Source of the DNA: Gemmatimonadota bacterium
GTDB lineage: Bacteria > Gemmatimonadota > Gemmatimonadetes > Gemmatimonadales > GWC2-71-9
Length of the DNA: 64,000 nt
Assembly (NCBI GenBank): GCA_003222085.1
Contig: QHUK01000003.1
Span: 91,517 to 155,516 of the forward strand
Reading direction: 5' to 3'
The notes beneath the pieces were generated by a model. That model saw only the letters and a program-made list of their open reading frames with translations. It was not told the DNA's origin and did not search any database. Of the stretch, positions 1 to 8,655 are shown piece by piece. Within the stretch, counting starts at the first letter, position 1. The number at the start of each line of letters is the position of its first letter. The position numbers were made by a program, and so were the translations under genes.

Positions 1-2
1 CC

Positions 3-1421
3 ACCCATCCGCTGCCGTTCGGTGGGCACATCGCCGACGCGATCTACAACTCGAACCGGCGCGAGCTCTACCTGACCAACGACGTGCTCGGCCGCGTCGA
101 AGTGTACGACCTCGCGACCAACACGTTCGACCCGAACGGCATCATCACCGCCGGTCCGGTGCCGTGGGGCATCGCGCTCTGGCCCGTGGACACGGCGGGC
201 ACGTACGACGTCAACCGGGTCGTCGTGGCGGACGCCGGCGGCACGGAGCTCTCGATCCTCGATGCGAGCACACGCCGGCTGCTCTGGCGGCAGGCGCTGC
301 CCAACTTCCTCATCGAGAAGTACTCGATTCAGGTCGTGTCCCAATTCACCCGCGCGGTGATCACCGTGCACGACGTGTCCGATCGGCCCCAGTACCTCGG
401 GACCGTGTGTCGCGTGACGACGGGCTCGCCTACGGGTGCTTGTGCTTCGGACTCGATCTACGCGATTTACTCGACCACGCCGACGGCGAGCAGTACGTCG
501 CCGTTCAACGGGCGGGCCACCTTGCGCATGGAGAAGCTCACGCCGACGACGAACCCCGATTCCCTGTTTGGGCACCTGTTCTGGGAGCTGGGCGACCTCG
601 GCTCGAACGTCGCAGGTGATACGCTCCGCATCGAGATGGTCCGGCCAAGTTTGGGCGTGAGCAAGGTCGTGCTCACGGCGTGCAGGGCTATCACGATCGA
701 TTTCCCGTCGTTCGGCCTGGGTGACCAGACGTTCGTCCGCAACACCGGGAACTTCACGCACGCGTTCGTCGGCGAGGGCGGTAACGTCTCGACGGCGTTC
801 GCGCGCGTGATGGGCTACTCGGCGAAAAAGCTGTTGAACACGCCGGCGAGTAGCTGCACGATGACACCCACCTCCATCCTCGAGCCGCCCCCAGGGATCA
901 CGGGCAGCGACGATCAGGACTTCGGCATGTCCCCGGGCCGGCACGTCAGCGACTTCATCAGCAACACCGGGGTCCACGTCGTGTCGATCGCGACGAACTT
1001 CAACGGCCTCACGAATCTGGTGCGGGCGGGGACGGACTCGACGTACTACCTCGACGAGGGGCTGCGGCTGTGGGGCACGTCATCCGTCGGCTCGACGACG
1101 CCCGGGATGGACATGAACTACAACCACAAGTTCGAACCGGGGGGAAGCTGCAGTGTCACGTGTGGCGGTGGGTCGGGGAACCTCGGCGAGCGCATCGTGT
1201 TCGCCGCGGCGCCGGACACGAGCATCCGCGCGTTCGACACCTACTTCTTCAACCAGCAGAAGAAAATCGCGATTCGCGACCCCATCATCGGCCCATTGCG
1301 GGTGGCGCTGGACGCGTCGACCAGCCAGCAGTATCTGTTCGGGATCACGGCGCGGGGGCTGGTGGTGGTCTCGCTGCCGCCTATCACGAACATCAATCCC
1401 CAGGCGCCGCCGCGGCGGTGA
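3..1421 (+). CDS. Secreted hypothetical protein, 5' end outside the window
   Basis: The reading frame is open from the first bases, so the true start lies upstream; the first internal GTG at 84 is only a possible restart. The visible part is about 472 residues. Its beginning, with phrases such as ELYLTNDVLGRVEVYDLATN and VVVADAGGTELSILDA, reads like the blades of a YncE-type beta-propeller, where a short strand pair is followed by a recalled value. The middle is rich in Thr, Ser and Gly with few charged residues, as in exported proteins. A CSVTCGGGSG stretch near residue 385 could hold a disulfide. I do not recognise a named family. It is followed by a GC-rich hairpin, so it probably ends its own transcript. 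The coding assignment is firm; the function is unknown. Confidence 0.7.
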   Translation, partial: THPLPFGGHIADAIYNSNRRELYLTNDVLGRVEVYDLATNTFDPNGIITAGPVPWGIALWPVDTAGTYDVNRVVVADAGGTELSILDASTRRLLWRQALPNFLIEKYSIQVVSQFTRAVITVHDVSDRPQYLGTVCRVTTGSPTGACASDSIYAIYSTTPTASSTSPFNGRATLRMEKLTPTTNPDSLFGHLFWELGDLGSNVAGDTLRIEMVRPSLGVSKVVLTACRAITIDFPSFGLGDQTFVRNTGNFTHAFVGEGGNVSTAFARVMGYSAKKLLNTPASSCTMTPTSILEPPPGITGSDDQDFGMSPGRHVSDFISNTGVHVVSIATNFNGLTNLVRAGTDSTYYLDEGLRLWGTSSVGSTTPGMDMNYNHKFEPGGSCSVTCGGGSGNLGERIVFAAAPDTSIRAFDTYFFNQQKKIAIRDPIIGPLRVALDASTSQQYLFGITARGLVVVSLPPITNINPQAPPRR

Positions 1422-1477
1422 CCTCACCCCTGGCCCGCTGTCCACTACGTGGAGAGGGGGACGAGAGGCGAGACCAC

Positions 1478-1500
1478 GAGCCCGGCCCGGAGTCGGGCTC
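1478..1500 (+). terminator. Hairpin after the first gene, terminator-like without a T run
   Basis: A 7-base stem (GAGCCCG with CGGGCTC) closes a 9-base loop, 56 bases after the stop codon of the preceding gene. No T run follows, so intrinsic termination is only suggested. Confidence 0.35.
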
Positions 1501-1513
1501 GCGTGCTAATATG

Positions 1514-1570
1514 GGAGGTTGGTGGAGGTTACGTGGAGGTTGGGGGAGGTTATGGAGGTTGGGGGAGGTT
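1514..1570 (+). repeat. Six GGAGGTT copies at about 10-base spacing upstream of aroC
   Basis: GGAGGTT begins at 1514, 1524, 1535, 1545, 1554 and 1564, a spacing of 9 to 11 bases. Each copy contains GGAGG, the Shine-Dalgarno core. The array ends 20 bases before the aroC GTG start. The same word, with exact 10-base spacing, precedes the mog-type gene at 13384. It is part of the short-word repeat class found throughout this window. Confidence 0.8.
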
Positions 1571-1594
1571 ATGGATAGAGCTGAGGTAGCGTGA
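1571..1594 (+). CDS. Possible 7-residue leader peptide coupled to aroC
   Basis: An ATG directly after the last GGAGGTT copy opens a seven-codon frame (MDRAEVA). Its TGA overlaps the aroC GTG as GTGA, the same coupling geometry used by several real gene pairs in this window. The ribosome site is good GGAGG but only about 2 bases from the ATG, which is short. It may be a translation-coupling device or simply chance. No Trp, Phe or Tyr codons are present, so classic aromatic attenuation is not suggested. Confidence 0.25.
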   Translation: MDRAEVA

Positions 1595-2841
1595 CGTTCC
1601 GCTTCACGACGGCGGGCGAGTCGCACGGACGCGGCCTGGTGGCGGTCCTCGAGGGGATTCCCGCCGGGCTGCCCTTGTCCGCGGAGCGCGTCAACGCCGA
1701 GCTGAAGCGACGCATGGGCGGCTACGGCCGCGGCGCCCGCATGAAAATCGAAGCGGACCAGATCGAGTGGCTTGCGGGGGTACGCGCCGGCGAGACCCTG
1801 GGCTCTCCCATCGCGATGCTCGTGTGGAATCGCGACTGGGAGCACTGGCAGGACGTGATGGCGCCTGAGGCGGACGCCGGCGGCTCCGAGCGACGGCGTC
1901 AGGTTACCCGCCCGCGCCCCGGGCACGCCGATCTCGCGGGTGCGCTCAAGTACGACCGCCAGGACGCGCGCGACATCCTGGAGCGGGCGAGCGCCCGCGA
2001 GACGGTGGCGCGGGTCGCGTGCGGCGCGGTGTGCAAGGTGCTGCTGGAACAGTTCGGCGTCGAAATCGGGTCGCATGTGGTCGAATTGGGTGGGGTCGTG
2101 GCCCGTGCGGCCGTTCCCCATTTGTCCACCCCGGACGTGCGTCCGGGGTCAGTGACTAACCCCGGGCGCGAGCCCGGGGTTCACCGGGGTCTCCCCCGCT
2201 CCCTGAACGAGGCCGCCGACGCCAGTCCGGTGCGCTGTCTGGACGCGGCCGCCGAGCAGGAAATGATCGCCCGCATCGACGCGGCCAAGGCCGCGGGCGA
2301 CACGCTGGGCGGCGTGGTCGAGGTGATCGCGCTGGGCGCGCCGGTCGGCCTCGGCTCCCACGTGTCGTGGGACGCCAAGCTCGACGGGCGCCTGGCGCAG
2401 GCGCTCATGTCCATCCCGGCGGTGAAGGGGGTGGAGCTGGGGCTCGGCTTCGAAGCGGCCCGCCGCAAGGGTTCCGAAGTGCACGACGAGATCCTCCCCG
2501 GCCTGGCCCGCGCCACCAACCGCGCGGGCGGCACCGAAGGCGGCATGACCACGGGAGAGCCCCTCGTCGCGCGGGTCGCGATGAAGCCGATCTCCACGCT
2601 GATGGCGCCGCTCCGCACGGTGGATCTGAAGACCGGCGGCCCCGCGCAGGCGCAGTCGGAGCGGTCCGACGTGACGGCGGTGCCGGCCATGGGGGTCATC
2701 GCCGAAGCGATGATGGCGCTGGTGCTGGCGCAGGCGCTGCTCGAAAAGTTCGGCGGCGACGCGCTGAGCGAGACCAAGCGGAACTTCGCGGGGTATCTCG
2801 CGCAGGTGCGCGCGCGCACGCCGAAAGGCGCGGCCTCGTGA
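1591..2841 (+). CDS. aroC: Chorismate synthase
   Basis: This enzyme converts EPSP to chorismate, the last shared step of aromatic amino acid synthesis, using reduced FMN in the cytoplasm. The GTG start gives MTFRFTTAGESHGRG, which carries the N-terminal family signature GESHG. RPGHADLAGALKYD, the ARETVARVA helix and the C-terminal RSDVTAVPAMGVIAE are all present. At 416 residues it is longer than the usual 350 to 390. The excess maps to about residues 173-205, where two DNA palindromes (2129-2181) are translated as a Pro/Gly-rich loop between conserved blocks. The stop overlaps the aroK start by four bases, so aroC and aroK form a shikimate pair. The identification is firm. Whether the inserted loop affects activity is not known. 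Confidence 0.96.
   Translation: MTFRFTTAGESHGRGLVAVLEGIPAGLPLSAERVNAELKRRMGGYGRGARMKIEADQIEWLAGVRAGETLGSPIAMLVWNRDWEHWQDVMAPEADAGGSERRRQVTRPRPGHADLAGALKYDRQDARDILERASARETVARVACGAVCKVLLEQFGVEIGSHVVELGGVVARAAVPHLSTPDVRPGSVTNPGREPGVHRGLPRSLNEAADASPVRCLDAAAEQEMIARIDAAKAAGDTLGGVVEVIALGAPVGLGSHVSWDAKLDGRLAQALMSIPAVKGVELGLGFEAARRKGSEVHDEILPGLARATNRAGGTEGGMTTGEPLVARVAMKPISTLMAPLRTVDLKTGGPAQAQSERSDVTAVPAMGVIAEAMMALVLAQALLEKFGGDALSETKRNFAGYLAQVRARTPKGAAS
2129..2181. repeat. Two palindromes inserted inside aroC
   Basis: The first is a 9-base stem (CCCCGGACG, 2129-2137, with 2140-2148) and a 2-base loop. The second is a 10-base stem (AACCCCGGGC, 2158-2167, with 2172-2181) and a GCGA loop. Both are perfect and are translated in frame in a non-conserved part of chorismate synthase. 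A related CCCCGGG/CCCGGGG stem occurs near the start of topA at 3435-3454. Confidence 0.8.
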
Positions 2842-3356
2842 AACGGCACATCGTGCTGATCGGGCTGCCGGGGTCGGGCAAGAGCGCCGTGGGCCGGCTC
2901 GTGGCGGAGCAGCTGCGCGCCGGATTCGTGGACATCGACGCGATCGTCGAGCGGCGTGAGGGAAGGCCGATCACGCTGATCTTCGCGGAGAAGGGCGAAG
3001 CGGCGTTCCGTGACATGGAGCGCAAGGAGATGGAGACGGCGCTCGCCGGCGAGCCCGCCGTGATCGCTCCCGGCGGCGGCTGGGCGGCGCAGCCCGGCGC
3101 GATCGACACCGCGAAGCCGCACGCGCTCGTCATCTATCTGCACACGCGGCCCGAGACCGCGGCGCAGCGGGCGGCGCCCGCGGGAACCCGCCCGACGTTA
3201 ATGGGAGAGGATCCGGTGGAGCGGATGCGGCTGCTGCAAAAAGAGCGTGAGCCGTTCTATCGCGGTGCGCACGCGGAGGTTGACACCGACCGCAAATCGG
3301 CGGAGCAGGTGGTGAACGAGGTCGTCAGGCTTGCGCAATCGAGTGCCGGATGGTAA
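2838..3356 (+). CDS. aroK: Shikimate kinase
   Basis: This kinase phosphorylates shikimate with ATP in the chorismate pathway. The GTG at 2838 overlaps the aroC stop (GTGA) and gives a 172-residue protein, the normal size. Walker A is GLPGSGKSAVG near residue 8. The shikimate-binding DIDAIVERREG and a following FRDME block are in place. APGGGW matches the family GGG substrate loop, and RPTLMGEDPVERM corresponds to the mobile lid with its conserved Arg. Longer upstream reading in this frame is a shadow of aroC. The overlap with aroC indicates translational coupling. Confidence 0.95.
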   Translation: MKRHIVLIGLPGSGKSAVGRLVAEQLRAGFVDIDAIVERREGRPITLIFAEKGEAAFRDMERKEMETALAGEPAVIAPGGGWAAQPGAIDTAKPHALVIYLHTRPETAAQRAAPAGTRPTLMGEDPVERMRLLQKEREPFYRGAHAEVDTDRKSAEQVVNEVVRLAQSSAGW

Positions 3357-3393
3357 AGATGCGCTCTCGTGTCGTTTGACGAAGGATTGATAC

Positions 3394-5823
3394 GTGGCTG
3401 GTAAGAACGCAGGAGTGAAACGGAAGAAGGCTGACCCCGGGGGCAAGCCCGGGGAGAGCGAAGGCGCGCTGGTCGCGGCTGAGGCGGAGGCCGCGGTGGC
3501 CGTGGCCGATGCTCCCAAGCGGCGGGCGCGGAAGCCCAAGGCGTCCACTACCGGGGGCGGGAAGGGCGCGCTCGTCATCGTCGAGTCCCCCACCAAGGCC
3601 AAGACGATCGGTAAGTACCTGGGCGCAGGCTACACGGTCAAGGCGACCGTGGGGCACCTGCGCGATCTGCCGCAGCGCAAGCTCGGCGTGGACGTGGAGA
3701 ACGGCTTCACGCCCGAGTACGTGACGATCAAGGAAAAGGCGAAAACGCTCGCCGAGATCAAGCGCGCCGCGAAGGCCTCGGAGCGCGTGCTCCTCGCCAC
3801 CGACCCCGACCGCGAGGGCGAGGCCATCGCCTGGCACGTGGCAAGCCAGCTCTCGAACGGGGGCAAGGTGCGGCGCGTCCTGTTCCACGAGATCACCAAG
3901 GACGCCGTGGCCCACGCGCTGGCGCATCCCCTCGACATCGACCAGCGGAAAGTCGACGCCCAGCAGGCGCGCCGGGTGCTCGACCGGCTGGTGGGCTACA
4001 AGACGTCCCCGCTCCTCTGGAAGAGCATCAAGACGGGCCTGTCGGCCGGGCGGGTGCAGACGGTCGCCCTGCGGCTGATCTGCGAGCGCGAGGACGAGAT
4101 CCGCAAGTTCGTGCCCCAGGAATACTGGACCATCGAGGCCGATCTCGAGAAAGACGGCCAGGGGTTCCAGGCGCGGCTGCACAAGCTCGACGGGAAAAAG
4201 CCGGAGATCAAGGACGAGGCGACCGCGCGGGGAATCGTCGCGGACGCGCTGAAGCTGCCCTTCAAGGTCACGTCGGTCGAGAAAGGCGAGCGGCGGCGCG
4301 CCGCGCCTCCGCCCTTCCGCACCAGCACGCTGCAACAGGAAGCGGCGAAGCAGCTGGGTTTCTCGGCGGCGGTCACGATGCGGATCGCGCAGCAGCTGTA
4401 CGAAGGCATCGAGGTCGGGGCCGAGGGCCCGGTCGGGCTGATCACGTACATGCGCACCGACTCGGTGCGGGTAGCGGATTCGGCCATCGCCCAGGCGCGT
4501 GACTACATCGCCAAGGAATTCGGGAAGCGTTACCTGCCGGCCGAGCCCGTGATGCACAAGGGCGGCAAGAGCAACAGCCGCGTCCAGGACGCCCACGAGG
4601 CCATCCGGCCCACCGACGTGCTGCGGCGTCCCGACGACCTGAAGCAGCACCTCGACGCGAAGCAGTTCAAGCTGTACCAGCTGATCTGGCGGCGGTTCGT
4701 CGCGTCCCAGATGACCCCCGCGGTGTTCGAGACCACCAAGGTGGACTTCGATCTGGGCCGCTTCGTGTTCCGGGCCACGGGGTCGCGGGTGCTGTTCGAC
4801 GGCTACCACAAGCTGTATCACGAGGCGCACGAGCCGGAGGAAGGGAAGACGCTCGAGGACCTGCCCCCGATCCCGCCGCTCGCGCAGGGCGACGTGGTGA
4901 CGGTGAAGCAGATCACGCCGAATCAGCATTTCACCGAGCCGCCGCCGCGCTTCAGCGAGGCCAGCCTGGTGAAGGAGCTCGAGCGGCTGGGGATCGGCCG
5001 CCCGTCGACGTATGCGAGTATCATCTCCACGCTCAAGATGCGGTGGTACGCCACGGCGAAAGACCGCCGCTTCGCGCCGACGCCGCTGGGGGAGACGGTG
5101 TGGCAGGTGATGAAGCGCTCCTTCCCCGACGTGTTCGAGGTGGGGTTCACGGCGCAGATGGAGGACGAGCTCGACAAGGTGGAAGAAGGCGATCTCGCGT
5201 GGCAGCAGGTGCTGGGCGACTTCTGGGGCCCGTTTGCGAAGGCGCTCGATGCCGTGGACGTGCAGAAGCTGATCCACGACGTGCACGACCTCTCGGGCCT
5301 GCCCAAGGAGAAATGCCCGACGTGCGGCAGCGGCCTGGTGGTGCGGAGCGGGCGGTTCGGCCCGTTCATCGCGTGCGCCCGCTACCCCGACGAGTGCCGC
5401 TTCACGCGGCCGCTGCGGCGCGACAAGGTGCCCGACCGGCCCACCGACGAGATCTGCCAGGAGTGCGGCGCGCCGATGGTGATCAAGACGGGGCGCTACG
5501 GCGAGTTCCTCGCCTGCACCAAGTTCCCCGCGTGCAAGCACACGCGGCCCGTGCCGCTGGGCGTGAAATGCCCGAAGTGCGGAGTGGGCGACCTCGCGGA
5601 GCGCCGCACCCGGAAGGGACGAAACTTCTTCGGGTGCCTGCGCTACCCGGAGTGCGACTACTCGACCTGGAACCGCCCGGTCGCGGTCCCCTGCCCGAGC
5701 TGCGGGTTCGTCGGGATGGAGGAGAAGCAGACCAAGACCAAGGGGATCTCTCGCAAGTGCCTCAAGTGCGGACACGAAATCACGGTCGAGGAGGCGGCGC
5801 CGGCGGAGTCGGTGGCGAGCTGA
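3394..5823 (+). CDS. topA: DNA topoisomerase I (type IA)
   Basis: This enzyme relaxes negatively supercoiled DNA through a transient 5'-phosphotyrosine break. The GTG start gives 809 residues. A basic, Ala-rich N-terminal tail of about 58 residues precedes the Toprim domain, which begins VIVESPTKAKTIGKYLG and contains the metal-binding TDPDREGEAIAWH. The catalytic Tyr is residue 352 in ITYMRTDS. The C-terminus carries four zinc-ribbon repeats, each with paired CxxC (KCPTCG, ICQECG, KCPKCG, PCPSCG), after about residue 635. The N-terminal tail includes a translated CCCCGGG palindrome (3435-3454). The stop is only 5 bases from the likely trmFO start, an order also seen in Bacillus (topA-trmFO-xerC-hslV-hslU). 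Confidence 0.97.
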   Translation: MAGKNAGVKRKKADPGGKPGESEGALVAAEAEAAVAVADAPKRRARKPKASTTGGGKGALVIVESPTKAKTIGKYLGAGYTVKATVGHLRDLPQRKLGVDVENGFTPEYVTIKEKAKTLAEIKRAAKASERVLLATDPDREGEAIAWHVASQLSNGGKVRRVLFHEITKDAVAHALAHPLDIDQRKVDAQQARRVLDRLVGYKTSPLLWKSIKTGLSAGRVQTVALRLICEREDEIRKFVPQEYWTIEADLEKDGQGFQARLHKLDGKKPEIKDEATARGIVADALKLPFKVTSVEKGERRRAAPPPFRTSTLQQEAAKQLGFSAAVTMRIAQQLYEGIEVGAEGPVGLITYMRTDSVRVADSAIAQARDYIAKEFGKRYLPAEPVMHKGGKSNSRVQDAHEAIRPTDVLRRPDDLKQHLDAKQFKLYQLIWRRFVASQMTPAVFETTKVDFDLGRFVFRATGSRVLFDGYHKLYHEAHEPEEGKTLEDLPPIPPLAQGDVVTVKQITPNQHFTEPPPRFSEASLVKELERLGIGRPSTYASIISTLKMRWYATAKDRRFAPTPLGETVWQVMKRSFPDVFEVGFTAQMEDELDKVEEGDLAWQQVLGDFWGPFAKALDAVDVQKLIHDVHDLSGLPKEKCPTCGSGLVVRSGRFGPFIACARYPDECRFTRPLRRDKVPDRPTDEICQECGAPMVIKTGRYGEFLACTKFPACKHTRPVPLGVKCPKCGVGDLAERRTRKGRNFFGCLRYPECDYSTWNRPVAVPCPSCGFVGMEEKQTKTKGISRKCLKCGHEITVEEAAPAESVAS

Positions 5824-5828
5824 GGGCT

Positions 5829-7184
5829 GTGGTCGTGGGAGGCGGGCTCGCGGGCAGCGAGGCCGCGTGGGCGCTCGCCGAGCGGGGAATCGCGGTCACG
5901 CTGCACGAGATGCGCCCGGTGAACATGACCGCGGCACACCAGACCGACCGGCTCGCCGAGCTCGTCTGCTCCAACTCCTTCAAATCGGTGGAGCTCACCA
6001 ACGCCCACGGGCTGCTCAAGGCCGAGATGCGGCGCCTCGGGAGCGTGGTGCTCGACGCCGCCGACCAGGCCCGCGTGCCCGGTGGTGCGGCGCTCGCCGT
6101 AGACCGCGTCGCATTCTCCCAAGCTGTGCACGATCGGGTCACCAGCCATCCGGCGATCGCCGTGGTGCGGGGCGAGGTCACCGGGCTCGAGTCCCCCGGC
6201 ATCGTTGCGACGGGCCCGCTCACCTCCGAGGCGCTCGCGGGCGCGATCGCGCGGCGGCTGGATGCCAGCGCGCTTGCCTTCTTCGACGCGATCGCCCCCA
6301 TCGTCTCGGCCGATTCGCTCGACACCGCGTGCCTGTTTCGCGCGTCGCGCTACGGCAAGGGCTCGGGCGACGACTACTGGAACGCGCCGCTCACCGAAGC
6401 CCAGTATGACGAGTTCGTCACCGCGCTCCGCGCCGGCGAGCAGTACCAGCCGCACCACGAGTTCGACCGGACGCCGTATTTCGAGGGCTGCCTGCCCGTG
6501 GAGGAAATGGCCGCGCGCGGGCGCGACGTGCTGCGCTTCGGGCCGATGAAGCCGGTGGGGCTCCCTACCGAGGCGTTCGCGGTCGTCCAGCTCCGTCAGG
6601 AAGACCGCGCGGGGCAGATGTGGAACCTGGTGGGCTTCCAGACCCGGCTCAAAGTGCCGGAGCAACAGCGGGTATTCCGCATGATCCCGGGCCTCGAGCG
6701 CGCGGAATTCCTGCGGTTCGGCAGCATCCACCGGAACGCCTACATCAACTCGCCGCGCGCGCTCACTGCGCACCTGTCGGCCAAGGACGATCCCACGCTG
6801 CTCTTCGCCGGGCAACTCACGGGCGTCGAGGGCTACACCGAGTCCGCCGCCACGGGGATCCTGGCCGGGATCAACCTGGCGCGCCTCCTCCGCGGCGACG
6901 CTCCCGTCGTGCCGCCGCCCACCACGATGCTCGGCGCGCTGTACCGGTACGTGCACACCGCGGACGCCGAGCACTTCCAGCCGATGAACGCAAACTTCGG
7001 CCTGCTCGAGCCGCTCGAGCGGCCGGTGAAGGACAAGCAGCGTAAGAAGGAACTCCTCGTGGAGCGAGCATTACGGGACATGGATACCTTCGCCACTCGG
7101 GTGAGCGCGGAACGCGGAACGCGGAACGCGGAACCGACTGGTGAGACTTCTGCTCCGCGTTCCGACTTCCGCGTTCCGCATTGA
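5829..7184 (+). CDS. trmFO: Methylenetetrahydrofolate-tRNA-(uracil-5-)-methyltransferase TrmFO
   Basis: This FAD enzyme makes 5-methyluridine at position 54 of tRNA using methylenetetrahydrofolate. I chose GTG 5829, which starts [14 protein letters not shown], the FAD-binding GxGxxG of the family. No ATG lies nearby, and a CTG at 5820 is the only alternative. Family blocks include [32 protein letters not shown] and [15 protein letters not shown]. The body ends around [12 protein letters not shown]. The last 25 or so residues ([13 protein letters not shown] onward) are translated from a heptamer repeat array and look like an accidental extension. The stop overlaps the region of the xerC start. 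The identification is firm; the start codon is less so. Confidence 0.93.
   Translation: MVVGGGLAGSEAAWALAERGIAVTLHEMRPVNMTAAHQTDRLAELVCSNSFKSVELTNAHGLLKAEMRRLGSVVLDAADQARVPGGAALAVDRVAFSQAVHDRVTSHPAIAVVRGEVTGLESPGIVATGPLTSEALAGAIARRLDASALAFFDAIAPIVSADSLDTACLFRASRYGKGSGDDYWNAPLTEAQYDEFVTALRAGEQYQPHHEFDRTPYFEGCLPVEEMAARGRDVLRFGPMKPVGLPTEAFAVVQLRQEDRAGQMWNLVGFQTRLKVPEQQRVFRMIPGLERAEFLRFGSIHRNAYINSPRALTAHLSAKDDPTLLFAGQLTGVEGYTESAATGILAGINLARLLRGDAPVVPPPTTMLGALYRYVHTADAEHFQPMNANFGLLEPLERPVKDKQRKKELLVERALRDMDTFATRVSAERGTRNAEPTGETSAPRSDFRVPH
7107..7179. repeat. GCGGAAC heptamer array with inverted copy, end of trmFO
   Basis: Four exact 7-base GCGGAAC units (7107-7134) are followed by reverse-complement words. 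GCGGAACGCGGAA (7121-7133) pairs perfectly with 7167-7179 over 13 bases, with a 33-base loop. The array forms the last codons of trmFO and the bases just before xerC. A second element built from the same word is at 50735-50841. Confidence 0.85.
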
Positions 7185-7192
7185 TCCGCGCC

Positions 7193-8116
7193 GTGAGCAC
7201 ACCAGCCCCCGAAATCGCCGAGTTCACCGCCTTCCTCGCCAAGGAGCGCAACGACTCGCCGCACACGGTGAAGGCCTATGCCCGCGACGTGGCCGACTTC
7301 GCCGCGTTCTGCACACGCTACTACGGGGGCGGGGGCGGCTGGAGCTTTGCGGGCGTGGACCGTCTGGCGATCCGCGGCTGGCTCGCGGCGATGCAGCAGC
7401 GCGGCCTCGCCAAGCGGTCGGCCGCCCGCGCGCTCTCGGCGCTCCGGACGTTCTACCGGTTCCTGAACGCCACGCGGGGGCTGGAGGTGAACCCCGCGAA
7501 GGCGGCGCGCACGCCCAGGCTGGAGCGTACGCTTCCCGGGCACCTGGACCGCGCCGAGGTGGAGCGGCTGTTCGCCGAGGCGGAGCGCCGGGCGAAGGCC
7601 GGCGGGTTCACGGAGGCGCGGGACCTCGCCATGCTCGAGCTGTTCTACTCCACGGGAATCCGGCTGGCCGAGCTGGCGGGGCTGAACGAGCAGGACGTGG
7701 ACCTGGTGTCCGACCAGGTGAAGGTGCGCGGCAAAGGGAAAAAGGAGCGGCTCGTGCCGGTCGGGAGCCATGCGGGACGCGCGCTGCGCCGCTACTACCG
7801 CCAGCGCGACGCGGTGGGACGCATGGGGGCGCGCGACGGCCGGGCCGTGTTCCTGGGGCGGCGCGGGCGCAGGCTTTCGACGCGGGGCGTGCAGCTTGCG
7901 ATCAAGCGGCTGCTGGGCACGCTGGCGCGGGGCCGCGACCTGCACGTCCACTCGCTGCGCCACTCGTTCGCCACGCACCTGCTCGACGCCGGCGCCGACT
8001 TGCGGGCCGTGCAGGAGCTGCTGGGTCACGCCTCGCTGTCCACGACGCAGGTGTATACTCATACATCCGTGGAGCGACTGAAGAAGGTGTATCACCAGGC
8101 GCATCCCCGCGCGTGA
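7193..8116 (+). CDS. xerC: Tyrosine recombinase XerC
   Basis: This is a site-specific recombinase that resolves chromosome dimers at dif. The N-terminal SAM-like DNA-binding domain starts at [19 protein letters not shown]. The catalytic domain has Arg157 in [10 protein letters not shown], a Lys in [11 protein letters not shown], His253-x-x-Arg256 in [23 protein letters not shown] and the nucleophile Tyr288 in QVYTH. At 307 residues it matches XerC/XerD. I prefer GTG 7193 ([11 protein letters not shown]); an in-frame TTG at 7181 would add four residues encoded by the repeat array. The position between trmFO and hslV matches the xerC (codV) position in Bacillus and favours XerC over other integrases. 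No phage genes are nearby. Confidence 0.93.
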   Translation: MSTPAPEIAEFTAFLAKERNDSPHTVKAYARDVADFAAFCTRYYGGGGGWSFAGVDRLAIRGWLAAMQQRGLAKRSAARALSALRTFYRFLNATRGLEVNPAKAARTPRLERTLPGHLDRAEVERLFAEAERRAKAGGFTEARDLAMLELFYSTGIRLAELAGLNEQDVDLVSDQVKVRGKGKKERLVPVGSHAGRALRRYYRQRDAVGRMGARDGRAVFLGRRGRRLSTRGVQLAIKRLLGTLARGRDLHVHSLRHSFATHLLDAGADLRAVQELLGHASLSTTQVYTHTSVERLKKVYHQAHPRA

Positions 8117-8121
8117 GGGAC

Positions 8122-8655
8122 ATGAAGCAAATCCATTCGACGACAATTCTCTGCGTGCGGCGTGACAGCCACGTGGCCCTGGGCGGCGACGGCCAGGTCA
8201 CGATCGGCGACACCGTGATGAAGGCCAACGCCAACAAGGTACGGGCGCTCAAGGGCGGCAAGATCCTCGCGGGGTTCGCCGGCGCCGCCGCGGACGCGTT
8301 CACGCTGTTCGAGAAATTCGAGGAGAAGCTCGAGCGCTACCCCGGCAACCTGCCGCGGGCGGCAGTCGAGCTCGCGAAGGACTGGCGGTCGGACCGGGTG
8401 CTCCGGCGGCTGGAGGCGCTGCTCGTGGTGTCGGACCGGGAGCACGGCTACATCATTTCGGGCTCGGGCGAGCTGATCGAGCCGGACGACGGGGTGCTCG
8501 CCATCGGGTCGGGGGGGAGCTACGCGCTGGCGTCCGCGCGCGCCCTGCTCACGTCGTCGAAGCTCCCCGCTCGTGATATCGTGCAGCGCTCGCTCGAGAT
8601 CGCCGCCGAGATCTGCGTGTACACCAACACGCACATCACGATTCTGGAGCTCTGA
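8122..8655 (+). CDS. hslV: ATP-dependent protease peptidase subunit HslV
   Basis: HslV is the N-terminal-threonine peptidase of the HslVU protease. The ATG at 8122 gives 177 residues. The family pattern TTILCVRRD starts at Thr7, so Thr7 becomes the nucleophile after removal of MKQIHS. GDGQVT, a KVRAL loop, [17 protein letters not shown] and the YALAAARALL-like segment ([15 protein letters not shown]) are typical. A GTG at 8113 overlaps the xerC stop and is an alternative, but the ATG matches the known short propeptide. The stop shares its final A with the hslU ATG, so the two subunits are translationally coupled. Confidence 0.96.
   Translation: MKQIHSTTILCVRRDSHVALGGDGQVTIGDTVMKANANKVRALKGGKILAGFAGAAADAFTLFEKFEEKLERYPGNLPRAAVELAKDWRSDRVLRRLEALLVVSDREHGYIISGSGELIEPDDGVLAIGSGGSYALASARALLTSSKLPARDIVQRSLEIAAEICVYTNTHITILEL

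Noticed and set aside
3325..5775. 816-residue open frame on the minus strand opposite topA
   Set aside because: It is a GC-driven shadow of topA. The plus strand carries all type IA topoisomerase motifs, while the minus product has no recognisable family and an Arg/His/Leu-rich composition.
7193..8116. Integrase marking a mobile element
   Set aside because: Its position in the conserved topA-trmFO-hslVU block and lack of phage or attachment features fit housekeeping XerC.
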